This document shows, piece by piece, positions 25,044 to 37,548 of a DNA stretch of 64,000 nucleotides. The stretch lies in assembly GCF_003945595.2 (NCBI RefSeq), contig NW_024103862.1:1-64000 (forward strand). The letters run 5' to 3'. The position numbers and the translations under genes were made by a program. This DNA is from Pipra filicauda. Taxonomy: Eukaryota; Chordata; Aves; Passeriformes; Pipridae. Position 1 is the stretch's first letter, and every line of letters starts with the position of its first letter. The notes below the pieces were generated by a model that saw nothing but the letters and a program-made list of their open reading frames with translations, was not told the origin of the DNA and searched no databases.

Positions 25044-28000
25044 GGAATATTATAATTCTTTGTCATGTCTTAAAAGAGAAGGTAAACAAAACCTGTACCC
25101 AAGGTTACACTCACATTAGCTAAGCTTACAAGCAGACTGTAACAAATTGAAAATGGATTGATATAAATAATAACACTTTTATCTATTATCTGTGGTTGGA
25201 GAACTGGGCATCCATATATTGATGACTCACCTTTGTACTTCATGCTCTCCATTTTATACGTAAGAAGCAAGTTAGGGTAAGCATCCGAAAAATTAAGTAG
25301 GAAATTTGTGTCTGAAGTGCAACTTTACAGAATTTCTGACCCCTCAGGTGCAGCACTGCTATTCAGTAATGCAAGCTCTGCTTTAATTTCCAAAGAAATG
25401 CAACATATGTTGACTGTTTCTCTATCTTTTCCAATGTAAATTAACATTTTAGACTATATTAAAGGGGCTTTTTTTAAGTAGAGGTATAGAACTCATAATT
25501 AAAGAAAGAAACACCTCATCAGCAAGACACTTTATCCTAAAATTTAACTGAACTCATGCTCTGATTTGTCTTTAAACATATATTTAAGAGCTCAAGCTAC
25601 AGTACATGCAAGTACTCATTACTTGGGAAGATCAAGGCTTTAGAGCAGCTTCTATCCTTACTAACACAAGGTTCCCAATGAAGTAGTAGTAGTTTGAGCT
25701 AAATCCTGAAGTCTGAAGAGTAAAGGTACACAGGTTGTCTGGAACCAACCTCACAGCTCAAGACCAGCAGAAGGGGGTGGCTTGCATTTCTCCCTGTTCC
25801 AACTGTTCTTTTCCCTGGCTGAATACTTTTCCATATCCTCCCCACCAATTCTGGCAGCAGTTAACTGGACCCTTCAGTAAGCCATTTCCAGTCCTAATCG
25901 ATCAGAAAACCAACCTAGTAAAAAGTGGGAGACTTTTATACTAAACTGGTGAGCTGAACCCAGTCTGTGAGGTTCCCAACGATTGCCAGGGCCAGCACAA
26001 GGGAGGGACTGGGACTGCACGGTCATGAACAGCAGTGTGGAGGTGGAGGGGAAAGGAGGAACTGCAAGACTTCAGCTGTTGCTAGCTACAAACTTGTCAG
26101 TTCAGTGTCTTGTCTAGCTTCACCCTCGGGCTGAATTCAGTTGATTCCTCAAGCCAGCATAAGCAATAGTCCCTTAGCTCAGCTGCTCCTTCAGTCCCTG
26201 TGCTGTTCCTTCATTTTCACCAGTACAAGCATCAATTCAACACTTTGGTCAACTGGCAAACCAGAATAGATCCAGCTGAAAAGCAATGTTTTTCTTTACT
26301 GGTGTTAATTTAAGTGTAGGTCAGCTCTCTGGCATGTTTTGCTTTTTCCATCAGAAGGGAAGAGGTGCTAGAGGGGAGACAGGAACAAGTAGCTAAAGAA
26401 AGGAGAGAAGTGCATGGAGTCTTTCTACAACAGTGCAGGGTTACAACAGCTCAAAGTTGAGGTATAGCCTGAGGATCTTCCAGGCTATACCCATCTCATG
26501 CTCCTCAGAAAGTGTACTTTCTAGGGCTGTCCCAACCACAGCAGTGCTTTGCCCACTGTCCCCAGAAGCCCCAGAAAGAGTCAGTGGTACAGACAGTGAA
26601 GACCCTTACCAGTGCCAGCTCCAGGCTGTCTTCACTAAGGCAAAAGGGAATCTGAAAGGAACTCTCCCAAGGAAGGGCATAGCTTACCTTTCTCCTTCTG
26701 AAACTCGTTGAAAACACTTGTTACAGCAGTAAACTTCTATTGCTGACTTCAAATATAAAGTCTGTTTAATGTAAATCTTCAGAAAAGTCCTGAATTTCAG
26801 TATTAAACACAACACAGAGAGACTCCTACCCAGGCTCTCACTAGTGAATTAGGCACCAAATTAACTGAGAAGCTTCATGGGTTTCCAAGTCCATAGCTGC
26901 ACCTTCAGCCATGTCTAAGCCCCTGGACAGGTAAGTTGTTGGTTTCCTAAGAATTTTGTACTGTGTCTTTGGCAGAAGTAGTAGGTTGAGTAATGCTTTT
27001 ATGTGCTCTGGTTGCTGAAGCTTCTGATTTAGATTAAGCTTAATCCAATTTCACTGGAAAAGTAAGCAATTACTTCAAGAAAACTATGCTTAGTATCCAT
27101 TGTCTTTTCCTTAAGACTTCCCTGGAAGTCAACTTTACTAGTGCAGATGATCCCATCAGAATAAAAAAACTGAAGTGTGAATCATGTCAGATAAAACAGT
27201 TTACTTCTGTAAGCTGTCTATGCAAAATTGATCTGGCACACGTGAGCACAAATTGTCCCCATGATATTCTGTCATACTCTGGTGGTGATCTTGACTTAAG
27301 CTGACTGGCTCTAGGGTCATTGGTTTAATCACAAAAGAATGTTTTTAATCTATCTTCTCTGCAATGACAGCTGTGTCTGAAGGTTTCCCTGACAAGAGAA
27401 GTTACACAAAAGCTTTCACTTTGCCATCCTATGCTGCGTATGTCATGTTCTCTCTCCTCAAATTTTAGCATATGTAAGGAATGAGAAAGTAAGTGAACAA
27501 ATGTAATACATGTAATACAATAACTTGAAGCACATCTATACTGCAGTCAAATATGAGACTAGGTCTGCAAGCACAGTTGAGCAGGCTTCTGTTGCGCGTA
27601 CGTAGAGCCAAGGATTTCAGTGAGGGCTGTAATAAAAACTGATAAACACAATAGCAGTTGCATGCTTCTAACTCCTCTTCTACTGCCATGGAACCGAAGC
27701 TACTTACTGTATCACTAGCATTTGATGACTACATAAGCTGCAGTCATTTCTTTGACAGCAGCATAAGCATAGCCACTGTAGATTAAAAGTCTGAAGAAAG
27801 AAATTAGTTTGAGTGATATAAAATTTGTCATGAGAGCTTTCTACCAAAAAAAAAAATGCCCCCACTATATAAGAGCTGTCATACAATAGCTGATTCATGA
27901 GGCATCTCCATTGAATATAATTGTGATTCAAAGTAGGTAAAGGTAGTGGCTCATGTTGTCTGTCTACAGTCTTTCAGATACGTGGATTGTAATTCTGAAA

Positions 28001-31000
28001 TAAATCTGGAATTTCACTTGCTCATAGCTAAAATTCCAAGTCCTCAGAGCTTAGGAAACAGAGAAAGAGGGAACAGAAGCATTGACTCCCAGTGTCCTAA
28101 TTAGTTTAAATCCAATAATTATTTCTAATACATTTTGTATTAATTAGTAATTTAGATAAATTTTGTGAACAATTTGTTCTGTCACTAAGAGAATGTGCTA
28201 TTTTCAGTATTTGAATATTTTTTGACTGAATTAAATCAGTGCAAAGTTCCCAGGGGACATAAGAGTGCAGAGCTGATTCCTAATTTTCCTGTATTAGCTC
28301 ATTTGAAACTTACTCCAACATTTGTAAAGAAGAAAAAACCAGCTAAATCTCAGCTCTAACTGTACCGTTACACTTGTGTCATGAAGCTCCAGAGTTCTGC
28401 TGTGATCCATTTCCCTATGCATGCTTTTCCTTTCTTAGAACTTGCTGTCAGCAGCAAGATTTCCAGGCTGTTAAAACTGATTAAAGATGATGACAGGATA
28501 CTTGTTAAAGCTGGGGATTTCCCCCCTCTTCTACTTCTGATATGGGACTTCAAAAGGCTCCTGAATGATGAGTCATGTAGTTAAAATTTTACAAACCAGG
28601 CCCAAAGCTGAATGAAAATGTGTTAATGAAACAGTGAAGAATGAAACTAATACACTTAGACAGGCGGAATATAAGGTGGAAATCTCTGCTTTACTTGCCT
28701 TAACGTATTCTAATAAATAATATAATATGATATATAGGCAATGTGTTCAGTTGAAAAGCCAGGAGAGACTTTCTTAAAAAAACATAAACCAAAAACCAGA
28801 AAAGCAGAAGAAATACTGTACAGGATACTTTGCACTGTACTCAACAAATGTTATACAGACAGTGAAAACACATATGAAATATTTAGGCTTCCAAAATTAC
28901 TCCTTGAATATCCTTCCTGGTAGGTTCTGTGTTGTAACTGCTCTATCAGGTTGACTTATGCCACTTGCCAGTACTTGTAAGACTCTGCAAGTACTGATGC
29001 CTCTGAGGCACAGCCAGGTATTACAGAGGGGTGATCTGAGTTGCTCCTTTCCCTTGAAGTATCCCTGAGTCAACTGCATTCTCCCTAGTGCCTCCTGCCT
29101 TGTCAGAGTAGTTGGCACACTTCAGATTTAAATATACACTTGAGATACTTCATTACAACTAAACTTATCCCTCAATCCTTGTAATAGTCAAACTTAGAAA
29201 ATTCCCTTTTTTCTTTTACCTTTCAATTTAAGAAGCCATTCTTTGCATTTTTGCTTAACCAGTTCTTTTTGTGACTTTGTGTCCATCCAATGTGAATGAT
29301 TTAACTCTAGAAATGTTTATATTTCACTGATACATTAAATGTACCTCTGCATCGGTTTCAATATTAGCTGTAAAGTCAAAAGAGGTATAGAAATCTCACT
29401 GTTGTAGAGAGGCTGGCGTTATGAAAAGGAATCTGAAAGGAACCTGCTAGGCTTGACAGTAATTTAATAGACATTTAACCTGTAAGGTTTAGGGACTACT
29501 CTCTCCACATAACTTATAAGACTCCAAATACTTCCTCACACCACCTAGTATGCAATCCTTAGTGCGAAAGGTCAAAAGCAAAAAAAGGATATAGTGCATC
29601 ATGGGGGAAATAAGCAAAGATATTACCAGGTCCTAGGTCCTTCCACTAGGAGGAATCTGTTACAAAAACATCCACGTGATTTTTAAGTAGTGCATCATAG
29701 CATGTACAAAATAAAACCCCCAACTCTTCTTATTGGTTCAACCTATGTGGAGAATTCCTTCTTCATGGCAGATATGGTAAAGGTTGTGATGCTGAGCATG
29801 AGACCAGTTGAGCTGGGGTGGATTGAATGTGTCTGGCAAAAAAGAACTGGGGCAGAAATCGCTGGATGTGGGGTAGTAAGAGTGAGCAGGCACAACAGGA
29901 CGGATAGGATAATGTTTAGGACATGGAGTGGGAGAGGTTGAATGGCAGATCAGGTCATGAAACAGGTTAGGTGAGGTGCCTTGGAAGGGAAATGAAGCCT
30001 GAGGTTCAGTGTGGACCTGATGTTTCAGACCTTAAACATTCCCATGCTGAGACAAAATTGTCAACATGCATGATATGTCCCTTCATACAGAGGATGGCAA
30101 TTTGGTCTGTTTCTCTGCTAGCAAAAATAAGTGTTCATCATGGATCTAAAAGTTAAAGCTTTCTTAATGACTCAAGCAGGTGTTAGTGTGATGCCACATA
30201 ATGGAATATTGCTATAATTTTTTTAACCTAGAAGGTAAATACATATAAATTTACACACATACATGTAGTGGTCAAAAAGTATTACAAAATTTTCAGAAAA
30301 AAACACTCAAAATTTAGAAAAATTTTTATTAAAGCCCTTCTTTGCAATCTTACTGTGATCCTTTTATATATTTGCAGTTCTGAACTGGATAGATGTATAC
30401 TGATTCTTATTATATTGTCACCTCAGTTTCAACAGAAAGGACAGATTTTGGGGGGTTTCTGGTTATCACAGCCAGGGAATAGAAACTTGATTTGCAGAAA
30501 ACAGAAGACAACGGGAAGAGTGAAGCACATGCTAGCAAGAATAAAAGAATTGCTTGCTGTGAGGGCTGTGCTGTGTAGCTGAGATTTATCTCTGCTCTCA
30601 AACACTGAAACCCTTTTTGACACAAAGTGAATCACTTTAACAAACTTGTCACACTCTTTGTTTTCCCCTTGCATTCTGGGTTCTTGTCTTGAGACCTTGT
30701 GGTCTGATTTGCACAAGTGCTGCATGCTCAGCCACAGGGAGCTGAACACTGAGCTTATAAAGTAGTGTATAACCTCAAGTGTTCTGAAAAATGAACTCTT
30801 AAGCACCTCAAGTTGGATGCCTATAATGTATGAATACTTCTGAATGTAATCTCTGCATGTATCAGAACATCATTTGCATTCTGAGAGCTGTATCATTCCC
30901 TTATAACATAGAATAAATTAGTCAATGTTTGTGCAGCTCCTGCACATTACAGCAATGAGCATCTTTGTAAACCTCATGAGGAAATTAATATTCTGTCCTA

Positions 31001-32686
31001 AGAGCAGGGTCTGAGTGACAAGGAGAAATGAAGTATTGAGCTAGCTGTTCATAAAATGTGTTAAGTGAGGTAAGATCTTTTACAATAAAAATATATCTAT
31101 GATGATTTAATTAAGGTTTGCATTGTATTGCACATCCACAAAATAGAAAAATTAAATTGGCATAAATAACCCAAATTCTGACAATTCCTAGTTTTGCTTT
31201 CTTGCTTTTGTTGACTTATAACCTTTCCTTTAATGTAGTCTTCCCTAACAACCAATGAAACTATGTAAGGAAAAAAATCTGCTCCTTGCGTATCCAAAAA
31301 GATGTGTTTTCAAATGTGGACAATAACTCTCTTACTTAAAGAAATTATGTAGTACTAATTACTGAATAGGTAATTATTATGTTTATAAGGCAAACGGAGC
31401 TCAAATTTAGACTTCTGCAGTTCAGTGAGAGTGTAGGAAGAGCCTTTCCATACACAGCAGCTGGGTTTCAAGGTACACACCTGCTTTGCACCTGCGCTTC
31501 TCTTTTAGAAATCCTCACAGTGGATAAGGAACCAAACCAGTCATAACTGTAAAACAGCATAACCTGGCCTGGGAAAGCATGTTCAGACAGGTTTTGCCTG
31601 CATAGTACTGAGTTGTCATTGGTGCCCATGGGACAGAATGAGGCCATTAACAGATTTGGCTTGGCCTGGCAGATCAAGCAGGATATCTTTTGTTGTGGTG
31701 ACAGATTTAGTTCATGGATAGATAAAAAATTCTTTCTTAAAAAGGCAAATTCTCCTGAATAGTCTCAATTCTGCTTTTTACAAGCAACTGGCTTGTATGA
31801 ATAGTTCACTAATTTTGAACACTGCACATAATATTCTGAGGATCAATGTTGGAAAATCAGTAGCTTATGATGAGTTACTACAAAGTCAACAAATGTAGTA
31901 AAATGTGATGTACTCTTAAAATTAATCTTATGAATAGTGCAGACATTATACTGCTCACAGACCATGGCAGCTTTGTCTATTTTATAATAACCCAGCCTCC
32001 AGTTGCCACACTGCCCTTCTCTGTAAGACAGAGGAAACTGCCCAGGACCGTTACTCTTATTTTGTTTATTAATTGTCTACTTCTTAGGCCATAGCCATCT
32101 CCCAGCTGTCTATGTACCTCAGAAGAAACGATATTAAAGCAGTTCTCATGTTTGGTGTGCAGAAATGACCGTATGCATGGGGGGTTAATCACAGTGGGGA
32201 AAAATTCAACCCTCTTCACCTGAACCTTTCATTATACATCACAGGGCGGGGGGAAGGAAGAGGGGAACATAACCCAAAACTGAGCAAGAAATCCAAACTG
32301 ATGGCACTTATGCAATGCAAATGCGATCCAACATATTGTAGATTAGTATGTTGAGCTTTAACGAGTAGATTGAACCAAAACAATTGCATATTAACCCTCA
32401 TCTGGTCACAGCTAATTAGACTTGTAAAGGCTCTTAGCAGCAGTTCTTCATTGTGAAGGTTATAAGTGTGTAAATGTAAAGTGGCAGTGCTGCTGCTCAT
32501 TGCATTTTTTCAGGAGGATGTAGCTCCAGTGTGGCTGGGTGGGCACTGGGCCTGTCAGGCAGAAATGCTTCTGAGGTGGACTGCCCAGAGAGTTCACTGG
32601 GAATAGTTTACAGCTGTATGTTACTAAACAGTGCGTCTGTAAGGAAATAGTGCCAGTCTATTGTGCTGCCAATTAAGACACAAAAG

Positions 32687-33212
32687 ATCACAGAATCGCA
32701 GAATCGACTAGGTTGGAAAAGACCTCTGAGATCATCGAGTCCAACCTTTGACCTAACACCACCTCATCTACTAGACCATGGCACTGTCACATCCAGTCTC
32801 TTCTTAAACACCTTCAGGGACGGTGACTACCACCTCCCTGGGCAACCCATTCCAACATCCAATCACTCTCTCTGTAAAGAACTTATTCCTAATGTTCAAC
32901 CTAAACCTCCCCTGTGGTGGCTTAAGACTGTGCCCTCTTATCCTACTGCTGGTTGCCTGGGAGAAGAGACTGACCCCTCCTGACTACAACTTCTTTCAGG
33001 CAGTTGTAGAGAGTGATAAGGTCACCCCTGAGCCTCCTCTTCTCCAGGATAAACAACCCCAGCTCGCTCAGCCTCTCCTCATAGGACTTGTGCTCCAGTC
33101 ACTTCAGCAGCCTCATTGCCCTTCTTTGGACATGCTCCAGAACCTCAATATCCTTCCTGCATTGAGGGGCCCAGAACTGGACAAAGTACTCGAGGTGCAG
33201 CCAAGCTGAGTT
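32687..33212 (-). mobile_element. CR1 LINE, 5'-truncated, antisense
   Basis: About 525 bp of avian CR1 in reverse orientation. It starts at the element's 3' tail (ATCACAGAATCGCAGAATCG) and continues through GGTTGGAAAAGACCTCTGAG, the CTGGGCAACCCATTCCAA block and CTCCTCTTCTCCAGGATAAA to CCCAGAACTGGACAAAGTAC and GAGGTGCAGCCAAG. This is the standard 3'-anchored, 5'-truncated form made by target-primed reverse transcription. The tail carries two copies of the degenerate CR1 terminal octamer. Match quality to the consensus is high by eye, so it is one of the younger copies here. Overlapping + frames of 106 and 128 codons within it are antisense artefacts. Confidence 0.93.
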
Positions 33213-33936
33213 AAGGTAGACACATTATTCTCCCATTCATGCTGTAGACAGAGTATGAGTTCAATACGACATTGGAGAACCCAGAAGAGATATGGATGCA
33301 TTCAACTGTTAAGGTTGCTTTGTAGGATCAGGTTCATGGCAGAGGCGTTGGAGAAATAGTGAGCTATTTTCAATGTAATTAAAGTACGTTTTACTGTCAA
33401 AGACTCTTAAGAGATAAGATTTACCCTTATTTGTTTAAAAGAAGAAAAAATCCAGATTATCAGATCAATAGATCTTCTGTTTTATTTGGTGGTGGGTTTT
33501 TTTCCTTGTGCCTTTCTTTATAATATTTAAATGTTATTTCAATATTTGCTTACTTAAAGTACTGTGTTATTCTGGAATTTCCTTCAACAGAGCTCAATCA
33601 TAATTTAAAAATTACTTACAGTTGCCCCAAAACTGGTGTTTAGGCCAGCATTTTGGACTTAATTGATGTCAGTAGGATAGTCTAAAACTATAAAGAATAA
33701 ATCTGTTTTATTGGTATTTATTTAGTACAGCAACGAGTATTGGATTTGTAATTTCCGGTGCTTCTTAGCGGACTTCTGTAGGGAGAACGCCTTTTCTGAA
33801 CTCTCTGTGCTTGGCTGTTCCCAGAACAATGCTTATTGATATCAGTTTTTTTATTATTGATCTGCTCACTATAAAGTCCTTTCATCTTCACATTTTATTT
33901 TTCTGTCTTTTTGCTTTCATCCGGCTTTGTGTTTAG

Positions 33937-34197
<261 letters not shown>

Positions 34198-34898
34198 TGA
34201 AGTACCTAAATACAATGAGTCTAAATTATAGTTGCCTTCTGAAGTACCATCTGAGGTGAGGGGTGGGGAGGGTATTCAGTTGTAAATTTGAGGTTCTTTT
34301 TGATTGTTGAAAAACAGGCAGTGTCGTTTTAGTGGAGTTTTCAAGTGTGTATGAAAAGTGTGAATTTCCAAGATTGCTTTGAAAGGAGCTAAAACAACTG
34401 CTAAGAAGGTTAATGTAATAAGTTTTGAGCAAATTGGTCTCACAGTGAGAATGTTAATTCTTCTAAAAAAGAACGAATGGCAAAGGATGACTTTTGTCAC
34501 GTCTGAATAAAACTTTCTTTACATGGCACTCAGTGCCCTAGGTCACAAATTCCTTATTCAAACCTTTGATTAGAGCAGAAATATTTGCTGGAATTATCGA
34601 GAGACATGTGCGCTCGTTCAAGGTAGTGCTTAGGTTAGCAGAGTTTATGTTTAGCATTGTATCTACAGTGAGTTCCATACAACACCTGCTGGTTTTTATC
34701 CTCGAGTTGGACATAGATGATACTAATCTTTGTTTACCACAACAACACTTAAATGATTCCAGGCAGAGTATGCCATGGCGCATGCTGATCCTGGCATTTT
34801 TACTAGAATAAATGTCACCATTACTGACTGTAGATTTAGTGCTATGAACCACATCACTGTTAATTCATGCAATGCTTTTAGAGAATGCAATCCTGTGT

Positions 34899-34993
34899 AA
34901 TGTGCTCTAGGGAGACCCTGCTTGAGCAGGGAGGTTGGACCAGACGACCCACTGTGGTCCCTTCCAACCTTACCCGTTCTGTGATTCTGTGAT
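34899..34993 (+). mobile_element. CR1 LINE 3' end, sense
   Basis: The last about 95 bp of a CR1: GACCCTGCTTGAGCAGGGAG, TTGGACCAGACGACC, TGGTCCCTTCCAACCTTACC and the terminal direct repeats ATTCTGTGATTCTGTGAT. It lies 0.9 kb downstream of exon 3 in the same orientation as the gene. Confidence 0.9.
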
Positions 34994-37521
34994 TTGTGTA
35001 CTTCACTCAATTCTGAGTGGAATATTTATGAGCTACATACTTGCTAGCATTAAAGATCCTAGCTTTTGGCTAACAACAAACAGAAAACTGGTGAAACTAA
35101 TTTAATAAGAAATAAAATTTAATTTACTCAGTAGAAATTCCATTAAAATTAAAGCTTTCAGTGATAGGTTCCTTTGGTGATAAAATTTCATAATGAAAAG
35201 CTGCAACAATTTATTTTTCCTCCAAATATGATGTAGCTATGAGAAGTCATGGGCTTGATGAGGAAATTAGTGCACTTCATAGAGGATCAAAATAAATGAT
35301 CCTAATGGTATGTTCTGATTTAAAAATCTATTAGATGAACAGAAGAGCAACACATAGAAATGATGGATGCCTGAAGTAATTGTTCATTCTCATGATATAC
35401 AGAGGTTGTATTTTTTCATTTAGTTGGGCCATGTCTGTTTTTGTAGTGATTATTATATTTTATATATAACTGGTATGTTTATCTAAGGGCCTAGGAAGTG
35501 AAGCAAAACTTTTAGTCTGACCCCTCTGAGTTTGTGAACATTTTAGTTGTTTTTCCATTGATTTCAAAGGATTCTGATCACCTCCTTAGTTTAACAGGTT
35601 TATAAACCAGTAGATATTAATTGAAACCCTACATCTTCCAGTCTCACTTCTGTTTCACTTTTAGTTCTTCCTATTTAACATATATGATAAATCACAGTGC
35701 AGAGAAATAGTAGCAAAAATATTGTTTGGAAGTTGAGAAAATTCCCTTCAACTTCAGTTGATCTTAACATTTTTGTGGCATTTTTATCTTGTGGTTGATA
35801 ACGACAACATTTGAAAAGTATTTTCTCAACAAGTGAAAGACACAAAATTATTTCCATGGAAGTTGACTGCTTTTGTATAGATTATGTCAAAGGTCTGGCA
35901 CCAAGTTAGTAATGGTAGAATCCAGAATCTTGTTCAGCAAATCACGGAATTTTGGATTCATTTAATGCTCTTTCTGAAAATTATGCTAGAGATGATGAAG
36001 CCATCAAGAGACTGAGGTCTTTTTGCACCATGTGCCAAAAATCCTGGGTATTTATAAATTGTATGTGACTTGATTGGAACCTAGCTTTTATCCAAGATGT
36101 TAGCTTAAAAAAATTCATCATTGCTTGCCATTAATATGTTCCTGTGTTGTCAGGTGTGATAGAAAGATGCTATTATCAAGATATGTTAGTGTGGCTGGAA
36201 ATAAAACACCATCGTAAGCTTTCCAAGGATGGCTGTTTATTCCATATTGAAATCTTGGCAGGCAATAGTCACTTTTTTTTCTTGCTATTGTACTATTTTT
36301 CCATTTAAAAAAAAGCAGCTTTGTTTCTGAAATGTATACAGATTGATTATAATTTTAAACTTCTGTTGGCATACTATCAGGGGAAAATTATGGTGCTGTC
36401 TGGCAGATGACTGATTTCTATTGGTTTGTTTGTTTTTAAGCACTTTCATGTTTGTATTTGCTCTGACCAGAATTAGTTATCTGTTGATTGGAGTCCCATG
36501 TGTTTATTAGGTCTTCAGTCATGAATGCTACAGAAAATATAACTTGATACAATGATAAATGGTAATTTGAATTCAATATATTCAAATGGACTACTCACAC
36601 AATGCAGACAGACTTTTCAAATGTAATACAAACCCACTACTGCTGAAATTTTGCTCAGATCTTATTCCTGCAGCAGAGAGGAAGATCTCCTTTGAATATT
36701 CGCTGAATTCTGCCAAGAAGTTCCATTGCAGTTAATGGAAAGTTTGAATGAGATATAAGGACATACGTAATTTAGGCCTGTTCTTTACTGTGAAAGTTTG
36801 AAACATTTTCCCTTCAATTATAATGCATAATGTTCAGATTTTCTTGGTAAGCTGATATTTTATTGTTTTTAAGGAACAGTTTGGTAAGGCAATCTCCTGG
36901 GAAAAGGATGATATGGATTCAAGTCATCTTGGGTATGAAAGGGAAGTAAACGCAGCTCTCCCACAGCCAGCTGTTTTCAGTAGAAAACTAACAAGCAAAG
37001 GTTTCCTCTTTAACTACCTTATAAACAACATATGGGTCAAGCTTCTTTTTCATTTACATTAAGATGTACAAATAAAATTTTAACGTTTTTATCAGTGTTA
37101 AAGAAATTGTATTTGATCAGAAATAAAAGAAATATACCCATATACATATTTTTTATTTGTGTAAACTTAGGTTTTTTTCTGATTTTAGCAGTGATAAAAT
37201 TTCCCATACAAAAAATGAAATTTGCCTGTCTTTTTTATTTACTACTTTTATGAAATTAAAAGCATAATTTCTAGTGTTAACCATCCTGTATGAGAGAAAC
37301 AAAGCTGTTATTGTAAAATGACCTTTTAATCCTCAACTACAAGATGACAGTTTGCTACATCCATATATGAGCTCATTAGTTGCTAGCATCTCATTCTTGG
37401 TCTTGAAAGGAAAATATGTATGAATTGTCATATTCCAGATTAAGGACAATTTAAAGCATATAGACACAAACAAGAACTGTTTTTCAGAAGTTTTGTATGT
37501 GCTTAAATATTGACCAGATAG

Positions 37522-37548
37522 CTTCTAATACTTCTAATACTTCTAATG
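37522..37548. repeat. Three-copy 9-bp tandem repeat
   Basis: CTTCTAATA is repeated three times in a row, the last copy ending in G instead of A. It is a minimal minisatellite, possibly length-variable. Confidence 0.85.

Noticed and set aside
30429..30806. Minus frame of 125 codons
   Set aside because: It has no recognisable domain, no adjoining splice or promoter signals, and overlaps other frames of similar length in the same intron. Treated as chance.
32663..33209. Overlapping + frames of 106 and 128 codons
   Set aside because: Both are antisense to the CR1 at 32687-33212.
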